Part shown: positions 56,529-64,000 of the stretch, piece after piece
How the letters are laid out: every line of letters starts with the position of its first letter
How positions within the stretch are numbered: the stretch's first letter is position 1
Origin: Ligustrum vulgare
Taxonomy: Eukaryota > Streptophyta > Magnoliopsida > Lamiales > Oleaceae
DNA length: 64,000 bases
Reading direction: 5' to 3'
Assembly (NCBI GenBank): GCA_963555705.1
Contig: OY743176.1
Span: forward strand, 60,338,040 to 60,402,039
Made by a program: the position numbers and the translations under genes
Notes under the pieces: generated by a model
Seen by the model: the letters and a program-made list of their open reading frames with translations, nothing else
What the model was told of the DNA's origin: nothing
Databases searched by the model: none

Positions 56529-59500
56529 ATGTCTGAACAATCTTCTACTACAAAAAATAACGATCGAGCCAACATGACGGAAGAGATGGTACAACGGTTT
56601 GAGCGGTTGTTTGGGGATGTGTTAGGTAGGTTAGAAATGCTTGAGCAACCTCGGGAAGTGCCTAATGCCCGTAGGCAAGGCGGGAAAGGTCGTAGAGTGG
56701 AGGGGATCGATGAGAATGAAGAAGGTAGTGATTTTGACGATGGGGCAATTGTGGATAGAGTAGTTAGGCATGGAAGAAGGGATAGAGATCTTGGTGGCGA
56801 TAGAATGGATGGTAGTATGAGCAACATCAAAATGACAATTCCGTCATTCAAGGGTAGGAGTGATCCGGAAGCATACCTAGAATGGAAAAAGAAGATGGAA
56901 TTAATTTTCAATTGCTACACTTATTCGGAAGAGAAAAAGGTTAAGGTAGCTGTACTTGAATTCTCCGATTACGCTATTACTTGGTGGGATCAATTGGTGA
57001 CTTCTAGGAGAAGGAATCGCGAGAGACCCGTTAGTACTTGGGATGAATTAAAAGCTATCATGAGAAAGAGGTTCGTTCCTAGTCATTACCATCGGGAGCT
57101 TCATCAAAAATTACAAAGTATATACCAAGGATCAAAGAGTGTGGAGGATTACCATAAGGAGATGGAGATGTTGATGATTAGAGCTAATGTAGAAGAGGAT
57201 AGGGAGGCTACGATGGCTCGATTTTTGAATGGGTTGAATAGGGATATAGCTAATGTGGTTGAACTGCAACATTATTTGGAGATGGAGGATATGTTGCACA
57301 TAGCTATAAAGCTGGAGAAGCAAATAAAGAAAAAGGGAACAACAAGGTATCAATCTGGTTCTAATTCTTCTTGGAAGCCGAAGTGGGATAGTAAAGGAGA
57401 TGGGACTGTTTCTAAAGGGAAGTTTGAAGCACCAAAGGGGAAGTTTGAGGCACCGAAAGGGAAGGAGGAACAAGCTAATAAATTCGTACCTAAAGGGGAA
57501 CCTCAACCATCTAGGAGTAGAGACATTCAATGCTTCAAATGTTTGGGGAGAGGACATGTGGCATCTCAATGTCCTAATAGGCGAGTGATACTTGTGCGAA
57601 AGGATGGAGCCATGGAGAGTAATAGTGAGGAAGAGGATTATAGCGATATGCCGGCATTGGAGGAAGTATGTGATGATGAGGATGTGTTATCCGGGGAGCA
57701 TGGCGAGTTATTGGTGGCAAGGCGAGCTCTTAGTGCTCAAATCAACACGGATGATTTGGAACAACAACGGGAGAACATATTCCATACACGATGTCGCATA
57801 AATAACAAGGTATGTAGTATTATTATTGATGGTGGTAGTTGCACTAACGTCGCTAGTACTATACTTGTTGAAAAATTAAGACTACCCCTGTTAAAACATC
57901 ATAAACCTTATAGGCTTCAATGGTTAAATGATAGTGGAGAAATTAAGGTGAATAGGAAGGTGTTGGTGAATTTTTCTATTGGTAGCTATGTGGATGAAGT
58001 TATGTGTGATGTGGTACCTATGCATGCCGGGCACATTTTGTTGGGTAGGCCTTGGCAATATGATAGGAAGGTCACGCATGATGGGTATAAAAATAGGTAT
58101 AGCTTTATCAAAGGAGGAAAAACCATTACACTTGCACCACCATCACAAGTGTATGAAGATCAAATAAAACTGAAAAATGATGAAGAAAAAAGAGTAAAGG
58201 AAAATGAGAGAAAGAGAGTTGAGGCCACGACCTCAGAAAAAGGAGAGGAAAAGAGAGTTGGAGCCACGACTCCAGAAAAAGGAGAGGCGAGGGAAAAAAG
58301 GAGTGTTGGGGTACATACCTCAGAAAAAGGAGAGGGAGCGAAGAGTGCCAGAAAAGAAAGAAAAATGAGTTTCTACGCAAAAATGAGTGAAATCAAAAAG
58401 GCATTCATGGAAGAACGGCCAATGGTTCTTCTGCTATACAAGGAATCATTCCTTGCATTTGATGAAACTAACAAATCCCTCCCTAGTTTGGCTATTTCTT
58501 TATTGCAGGAATTTGACGATATATTTCCCGATGACATACCTAGTGAGTTACCACCCATTCGAGGTATTGAACATCAAATTGATTTTGTACCTGGAGCAGT
58601 CATTCCGAACCGCCCCGCTTATCGAAGTAACCCCAAGGAGACGAAGGAGCTCCAAAGGCAAGTGGAGGACTTGATGAGCAAAGGGTATATAAGGGAAAGT
58701 ATGAGTCCATGTACCGTCCCCGTGTTACTTGTGCCCAAAAAGGACGGGACTTGGAGAATGCGTGTCGATTGTAGGGCCATCAACAACATAACGGTAAAGT
58801 ATCGTCATCCTATTCCTAGGTTAGATGATATGTTGGATGAATTTCATGGCTCTAGCATATTTAGTAAAATTGACCTTAAGAGTGGTTATCATCAAATTCG
58901 AATGAAAGAAGGAGATGAGTGGAAAACTGCATTTAAAACTAAGTATGACCTGTATGAATGGTTAGTAATGCCTTTTGGACTTACTAATGCACCTAGCACA
59001 TTTATGCGTTTAATGAATCATGTTTTACGTGCATTTATAGGTAAATTCATTGTAGTTTACTTCGATGATATCTTGATATACAGTAAAACTTTGAATGAAC
59101 ATGTGGAGCATGTTAGGTGTGTGCTTGTGGTTTTAAGACAAGAGCAACTTTTTGCTAACTTTAAAAAGTGTGATTTTTGCATGGAAAAAGTTTTGTTTCT
59201 TGGTTATGTGGTTAGTGCTAAAGGGATAGAAGTAGATGAAAAGAAAATCAAAGCTATTAAAGAGTGGCCAACACCTAAAAGCATAACTGAGGTTAGGAGT
59301 TTTCATGGCTTGGCTAGTTTTTATATGCGCTTTGTTAAAAATTTTAGCACGATTGCCGTACCACTCACAGAAATTGTCAAAAAGAGTGTAGGGTTTAAAT
59401 GGGGTGTAGAACAGGAGCATGCATTTGATACTATCAAAAATATGTTATGTGAAGCACCGGTTTTATCACTTCCTAACTTTGACAAGGCTTTTGAGATTGA

Positions 59501-59681
59501 ATGTGATGCCTCAGGACTAGGCATTGGAGCTGTTTTAATGCAGGATCAAAGGCCAATCGCCTATTTTAGTGAAAAACTAAAAGGGGCTGCACTTAATTAT
59601 CCACATACGACAAGGAGTTATACTCACTTGTGCGCGCTTTGGAAACATGGCAACATTACTTGTGGCCACGGGAGTTCGTGA
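56529..59681 (+). CDS. gag-pol polyprotein, part 1 (gag, protease, RT, start of RNase H)
   Basis: Begins with ATG at 56,529 (MSEQSS), about 556 bases after the primer binding site; the reading frame is also open a little upstream. In order: gag capsid-like region at about residues 90-270 ([20 protein letters not shown]), a basic linker, CCHC zinc knuckle at about 334 ([14 protein letters not shown]), aspartic protease near 433 (IIDGGSCTN), reverse transcriptase about 600-900 with [23 protein letters not shown] and catalytic YFDDILIYS near 844, and the first RNase H aspartate near 991 (IECDASGLG). A Lys/Glu-rich repeated linker (GEEKRV, EKGE) lies near 550-620. The frame is lost by a one-base deletion near 59,601, after which this frame ends out of phase at 59,681. 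Confidence 0.93.
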   Translation: MSEQSSTTKNNDRANMTEEMVQRFERLFGDVLGRLEMLEQPREVPNARRQGGKGRRVEGIDENEEGSDFDDGAIVDRVVRHGRRDRDLGGDRMDGSMSNIKMTIPSFKGRSDPEAYLEWKKKMELIFNCYTYSEEKKVKVAVLEFSDYAITWWDQLVTSRRRNRERPVSTWDELKAIMRKRFVPSHYHRELHQKLQSIYQGSKSVEDYHKEMEMLMIRANVEEDREATMARFLNGLNRDIANVVELQHYLEMEDMLHIAIKLEKQIKKKGTTRYQSGSNSSWKPKWDSKGDGTVSKGKFEAPKGKFEAPKGKEEQANKFVPKGEPQPSRSRDIQCFKCLGRGHVASQCPNRRVILVRKDGAMESNSEEEDYSDMPALEEVCDDEDVLSGEHGELLVARRALSAQINTDDLEQQRENIFHTRCRINNKVCSIIIDGGSCTNVASTILVEKLRLPLLKHHKPYRLQWLNDSGEIKVNRKVLVNFSIGSYVDEVMCDVVPMHAGHILLGRPWQYDRKVTHDGYKNRYSFIKGGKTITLAPPSQVYEDQIKLKNDEEKRVKENERKRVEATTSEKGEEKRVGATTPEKGEAREKRSVGVHTSEKGEGAKSARKERKMSFYAKMSEIKKAFMEERPMVLLLYKESFLAFDETNKSLPSLAISLLQEFDDIFPDDIPSELPPIRGIEHQIDFVPGAVIPNRPAYRSNPKETKELQRQVEDLMSKGYIRESMSPCTVPVLLVPKKDGTWRMRVDCRAINNITVKYRHPIPRLDDMLDEFHGSSIFSKIDLKSGYHQIRMKEGDEWKTAFKTKYDLYEWLVMPFGLTNAPSTFMRLMNHVLRAFIGKFIVVYFDDILIYSKTLNEHVEHVRCVLVVLRQEQLFANFKKCDFCMEKVLFLGYVVSAKGIEVDEKKIKAIKEWPTPKSITEVRSFHGLASFYMRFVKNFSTIAVPLTEIVKKSVGFKWGVEQEHAFDTIKNMLCEAPVLSLPNFDKAFEIECDASGLGIGAVLMQDQRPIAYFSEKLKGAALNYPHTTRSYTHLCALWKHGNITCGHGSS

Positions 59682-61414
59682 TACACACTGATCATGAATC
59701 CTTGAAGCATTTGAGGGGACAAGCTAAGCTGAGTAAGAGACATGCAAGGTGGGTAGAGTTCATCGAAACATTTCCCTATGTCATCCGGTACAAACAAGGT
59801 AAGGAAAATGTGGTAGCAGATGCATTGTCTCGAAGGTATGTTCTTTTAAATTCTTTAAACTCTAAATTGCTTGGATTTGAATACATTAAGGACATGTATG
59901 CTAATGACTTGGACTTTTCTAATATTTATGAATCATGTGGTAAGGGGGCTGTGGATATGTTCTTTAAACATGATGATTATTTATTTCGAGAAAATAAATT
60001 GTGTGTCCCTAAGTCTACAATGAGAGAGTTACTTGTGAGAGAGGCCCATAGTGGAGGCTTAATGGGTCATTTTGGGGTTAAAAAGACCATTGAAATCCTA
60101 AGTGAACATTTCTATTGGCCTAAAATGAAAATTGATGTGGTTCGGGTTTGTAATAGATGCATTACTTGTAAAAAGGCTAAATCTAGGATTAAACCCCATG
60201 GATTATATATGCCTTTACCCGTCCCTAGTGAACCTTGGGTCGATATCTCTATGGATTTTGTTTTAGGATTGCCTAGAACTAAGAAGGGTCGAGATTCGAT
60301 TTTTGTGGTAGTAGATCGCTTTAGTAAAATGGCATATTTCATACCATGCCACAAAACTGACGATGCTACAAACATAGCTGAAATTTTCTTTAGGGAAGTC
60401 GTGCGCTTACATGGGGTGCCTAAAAGTATTGTCTCGGATAGGGATGTTAAATTCCTTAGTCATTTTTGGAGAGTTTTGTGGAACAAATCAGGAACAAAAC
60501 TACTTTTTTCTACAACTTGTCACCCACAGACCGATGGACAGACCGAGGTAGTAAATAGGACAACGATTCAATTATTGCGCACCATAATCAATAAAAATTT
60601 GAAAAATTGGGAAGAGTGTTTGCCATTTATTGAATTTGCATATAATAGGGCTATACATTCTACTACTTCGTGTTCACCATTTGAAATTGTTTATGGTTTT
60701 AATCTGTTAACACTGTTGGATTTAATCCCTTTACCTGTGAATGAACGTAGTAGTTTAGATGGAAAGAAAAAGGCTGAGATGGTTAAAGCACTCCACGACA
60801 AGGTGAGGTTGGCGATTGAAAAGAAAAATGAACATTATGCTTCGCAGGCTAACAAAGGAAGAAAATGCGTCATATTTGAACCCGGTGATTGGGTTTGGTT
60901 ACATTTGAGAAAGGAGCGGTTTCCAGAACAGCGCAAGTCAAAGTTACAACCGCGAGGAGATGGTCCATTCCAAGTGATCGAAAGGATCAACAATAATGCC
61001 TATAAACTCGATCTTCCTGGTGAGTATAATGTTTCGGCTTCATTTAATGTTTCTGATCTATCTCCGTTTGATGCAGGTACAGATTCGAGGTCGAATCCTT
61101 TCGAAGAGGGAGGGGATGATGTGATCCAGACCACGGATACAAGCCCGCACAAAGATCCGTTGAAGATCAGAGGAGGACCGATGACTCGATTGCAGACAAA
61201 GAGGGCCAAGGAAGCAATGGACAAGTTAGTTCAAGAAACAATGGCCAAAACAATGTTCGTGTCATCGAAAGAAGCAAGTTCCATGTTGGGGCCGAGCCAA
61301 AACGACGAGTGGATCAACCTCATTCAAGCTGTCGAAGAAGATTGCCAAATTTCAGGAATTACGGCCGTAATTCATAACTCTCACGGCCGTAACCTTGCTT
61401 CTGCTGAAAACTGA
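59602..61414 (+). pseudogene. gag-pol polyprotein, part 2 (RNase H end, integrase)
   Basis: Continuation of pol in another frame after the break near 59,601; it has no start of its own. It begins within RNase H ([28 protein letters not shown]) and then carries the integrase HHCC zinc region (H...H near 60,049-60,068, [12 protein letters not shown] near 60,150). The DDE core has MDFVLGLP near 60,254, VSDRDVKF near 60,435 and [10 protein letters not shown] near 60,535, followed by a GPY/F-type module (GDGPFQVI). No standard chromodomain is seen. The last ~99 codons lie inside the 3' LTR, so LTR sequence doubles as protein-coding sequence. The frame stops at 61,412-61,414. Integrase itself appears intact. 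Confidence 0.92.
61103..61116 (+). other. Polypurine tract
   Basis: GAAGAGGGAGGGGA directly abutting the 3' LTR; the expected plus-strand primer for reverse transcription. It is also translated as part of the integrase tail. Confidence 0.9.
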
Positions 61415-62007
61415 ATTTTTTGAAGAAATAGATTTACGGCCGTAACCAATACTCGTCACGGCCGTAACGAAGCCTCGGGTCAAATTGAGAGTTTTCAGAA
61501 ATTTGGCTTACGGCCGTAAAATTAGTCTCACGGTTGTAACGTTGGAGCAGAAAGGGCCTTACGGCCGTAATTAGAAGGTTCACGGCCGTAAACAATAATA
61601 CGCGTGAATTTTAGGAATTTTATTTATTTCCTTATTTTTAGGTATTTGTTTCCTAGTTTAATTAGAACTCTTAACTTAGATTTTGACCCTATTTATAGGG
61701 ATGCAATTTTCATTATTCGTAGACTTTAACACACAACTTTGATAATATTAATTGAGAGGCTATTTGCTTTCACAACCTTTATTCTTTATCGAATAAAATC
61801 CGAACTTGCGAGTTAATCTTGTTTGTTCAAATCTCGGTGAGAATTATTATTGTTTGTGATCAAGAGTTCAATATATCCTAGTGATTGTATTGGTTGCTTG
61901 GTTCAATTAATTTTAATTGGATCCATAAATCGAGGTTCTTGGCGTTCTTGGGTCGATTTCAATATTTTGTGAGTTGCGTAGCTACAATTGCTACGTGGTT
62001 TGCATCA
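61117..62007 (+). mobile_element. 3' LTR
   Basis: 891 bp, same length as the 5' LTR, followed by AGTAT. Contains the end of the pol frame to 61,414 and eight palindrome sites, one altered. Confidence 0.95.
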
Positions 62008-62009
62008 AG

Positions 62010-62034
62010 TATCTTATCTTATCTTATCTTATAA
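62010..62034. repeat. (TATCT)n microsatellite
   Basis: Four to five tandem tatct/atctt units directly at the right junction of the retrotransposon. Confidence 0.85.
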
Positions 62035-62645
62035 TAACTATATTAAAGGAACATAGCTGCAAGATTTTTTCTCGCCCAAATTTCCAGCCCCGAATGCAGA
62101 TATATTTTTATTTTTGTTATTTTTTTTAAAGTATTTTATTTACTGTCAGTGTGAATATAATATAATAATAATATAATTCAATTTCCCCATCACTTTATAT
62201 CAAATACCGTGCAGCCATAATAAAAATCTGAGTTCATTTTAAACAGTGACAGTTACAGCACTTCTGAACATCACATTAATTGCAAGCTACCTTTCCAGGT
62301 TTTTACAGCTCAACACTCATTTGTTCTTTCGTTCTAAAAAATCAGCATCTACAATTTTCAAAAGCTGTTCTGAAAGCAATATCATTCTTCACAGGAAGGT
62401 TTGTTCTGGCATCCCATTCTCTTCGCCTCAAACATCATATAATTTTAAAAGTTGGCTAACATTTTTTTTTCTTCTTTTTTTTCTAGAAACCAGGGACTTT
62501 TGAGAGAGCATTTGGTAACTTTCCAAACTGAAAGACACGGCCAGAAAGATATCACTGAGAAGGTAACCAAATTTGTTTTGTTTCAAAATCATAGAATCCT
62601 AAAAAAGATAAGACTAATGTTTTTTTCTTTTATCACTTCATAGAT
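62035..62645 (+). promoter_or_regulatory. Promoter and 5' UTR region of the RPA-like gene
   Basis: Splice-like signals suggest non-coding leader exons: donor AAG|GTTTGT at 62,399, acceptor ttctag ending at 62,486, exon 62,487-62,562, donor AAG|GTAACC at 62,563 and acceptor cttcatag ending at 62,643, two bases before the start codon. No firm TATA box was chosen. The retrotransposon ends only about 0.4-0.6 kb upstream. Confidence 0.5.
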
Positions 62646-64000
62646 ATGGCACCGATTATTGACAAGCTAGATAATATTGACATAACAAAAACACAATGGG
62701 CTTTCAAGGTTCGTGTGGTCCGAGCCTGGGAGAATCCGAGCTACAGTAACAACGATGATGTTTACAGCTTGGAGTTTGTTTTCGTAGACAGAGAGGTGCG
62801 TTTTCTACCTTTAAATCTAATCGGGAGTTCATCTTTGTAGTTCAATATATATCGATGAACCTGTTTGAACAATTAATTACTCTGAGAAATAATTTTTATA
62901 ACATGCGTGTAAAATGCTGTTGAAGCATTATATAAAACTGTATTATGCATAAAATGCACGATGATACAACATTTTATAAAACTGTATTATGCATAAAATA
63001 AAATGTTGTTGAAGCATTTTATAAAACTGTATAATAACATGCGTACAAAATGCTATTAGAGTGTGCATACAAAACTGTGCAAGCATGTTAAAAAATTTGT
63101 GCGTGTGTAAAAAACTATGCAAGCATGTTAAACAAATTGAAACTATATTATGTATAAATAATTGTACACGTCTGAAATAATATTTGAAATCTATATACTA
63201 TGAGATTCTACATGTTATAACATGCTTAAAAGATGATGCTGAGGCATTTTATTCACTCACACTACAATTAATAATGGCCATTCCAGTTGAAAAAGAATGA
63301 TAGTGTGCATTAAAAACTCTGTGCAAGCATATTATATTGTCACACTCACGACATGTCTTGTGCAGATTGAAACTATATTATGCATAAATAAATATGGATT
63401 CTCTACCTGTTTGAAATAATATTTGAAAACTATATACTATGAGAAATAAATGTTATAACATGCTTATAAGATGTTGTATTTGCATTTTATTTACTCACAC
63501 TACAACTACAACTGGCCATTCCAGTGCCATGTAACATTATGTGGAACATAATTGTTAACAGCATATCATAATTGAAAGAACATTACAAAAAAAAAAAATG
63601 TTAAATGAAAACAGATTGAAGGAACGTTAAAAAAAATGTTAATGAAAACAGATTAATAAATAACAGTATGATGAAAGTATGTTATTTGGTTGTTCTCACG
63701 CATATTGCTTAATATAGCATATTTCGATATGTAGGGTACAAGAATTAATGCTACCGTCAAACGAAACCTAATTAAGACTTTCAAGCCTCTAATCCGTGAA
63801 GGTCTATTATATGTGGTGCACCATTTCGTCATAGGTCACAACAACTCAAAGTACAAGGCTACTAATCACAAATACAAGCTGAATTTTATGATGAAGACAG
63901 AGATCATAGAAGTTACAGATGACAGTTTTCCATCCCAGATTTATGAGTTCCAGCCATTTACCAATCTACTACAATCTCCAGAAATTGATGAGACCATTTT
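62646..64000 (+). CDS. RPA70-like single-stranded DNA-binding protein, 5' part
   Basis: Exon 1 62,646-62,795 (MAPIIDKLDN... ending FVFVDRE, donor GAG|GTGCGT); exon 2 from 63,735 (acceptor gatatgtag) to beyond the window; phase 0 join. The 139 visible residues match the N-terminal OB-fold (DUF223/RPA1-type) of plant replication protein A 70-kDa-like proteins: FKVRVVRAWE, YSLEFVFVD, INATVKRNLIKTF, LREGLLYVVHHF-like, LNFMMKTEIIEV. RPA70 proteins bind single-stranded DNA in replication and repair; this large plant family also includes diverged and Helitron-associated members. Nothing helicase-like is visible, so a host gene is favoured. Intron 1 (62,796-63,734) carries an internal duplication. 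Confidence 0.75.
63129..63525 (+). repeat. Tandem duplication inside RPA-like intron 1
   Basis: Two copies of about 155 bp start near 63,138 and 63,368 (period about 230 bp). Both contain attgaaactatattatg, aaataatatttgaaa, tatatactatgag and tggccattccag. Shorter cattttataaaactgtatta repeats precede them at 62,930-63,040. Confidence 0.75.

Larger units (their letters stand above)
55069..62007 (+). mobile_element. Young Ty3/gypsy retrotransposon, nearly complete
   Basis: Exact target duplication AGTAT at 55,064-55,068 and 62,008-62,012. LTRs of 891 bp each (55,069-55,959; 61,117-62,007), primer binding site for initiator tRNA-Met, gag-protease-RT-RNase H-integrase order (Ty3/gypsy), and polypurine tract. 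About twelve differences separate the LTRs by eye (about 1.3%), so insertion was recent; with commonly used plant rates this is around half a million years, which is only an estimate. One frame break in RNase H makes this copy defective. The lineage is probably a chromovirus; the coding tail inside the LTR is reminiscent of CRM-type elements, not proven. Confidence 0.95.

Noticed and set aside
1..64000. tRNA, rRNA or other structural RNA genes
   Set aside because: The only tRNA-like promoters seen (12.8 and 15.2 kb) belong to SINEs with target duplications; no complete cloverleaf was identified.

Overview
The window is plant nuclear DNA, most likely from a eudicot and probably a lamiid asterid. 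The evidence is an intronless plant-type mitochondrial dicarboxylate carrier, an R1/late-blight-type NLR, a FAR1/MULE gene, a plant RPA70-like gene with introns, Helitrons with CTAG ends, Tourist/Stowaway/hAT MITEs, tRNA-derived SINEs and Ty3/gypsy LTR elements. The species assignment is inference. Most of the 64 kb is AT-rich transposon-derived DNA; real genes are few.

Layout. 1-3.3 kb: two old LTRs. 3.6-11.03 kb: a pile of minus-strand Helitrons, one inserted four bases inside another. 11.55-12.53 kb: DIC carrier copy A (minus), with a SINE between its TATA-like box and its start codon. 15.1-18.8 kb: a second SINE and a duplicated gypsy LTR. 19.4-30.8 kb: a deeply nested block, in which a Helitron was split by an old LTR element, itself split by a second LTR element and a hAT MITE; the same Helitron was then hit by another LTR element that survives as a solo LTR. 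30.8-41 kb: a field of MITEs, many with exact target-site duplications. 41.4-42.1 kb: a minisatellite. 42.33-43.31 kb: DIC copy B, 99% identical in coding sequence to copy A and in the same orientation 30.8 kb away. 46.7-52.3 kb: a broken NLR gene with an intact two-exon FAR1-like gene lying between its NB-ARC and LRR halves. 52.7-54.4 kb: two MITEs. 55.07-62.01 kb: a young, nearly complete Ty3/gypsy element with 891-bp LTRs, AGTAT target duplication and one frameshift in pol. 62.3-64 kb: 5' part of an RPA70-like gene, running off the window.

The functional genes do not form a pathway. The carrier pair is a paralogous duplication; the NLR is a pseudogene; the FAR1-like protein may be a host regulator or a MULE transposase; the RPA-like protein is predicted to bind single-stranded DNA. 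The most unusual non-genic signal is a set of TTACGGCCGTAA palindromes arranged in pairs 20-22 bp apart in the LTRs of two diverged members of one retrotransposon family. All boundaries were read by eye; no alignment or database search was run.
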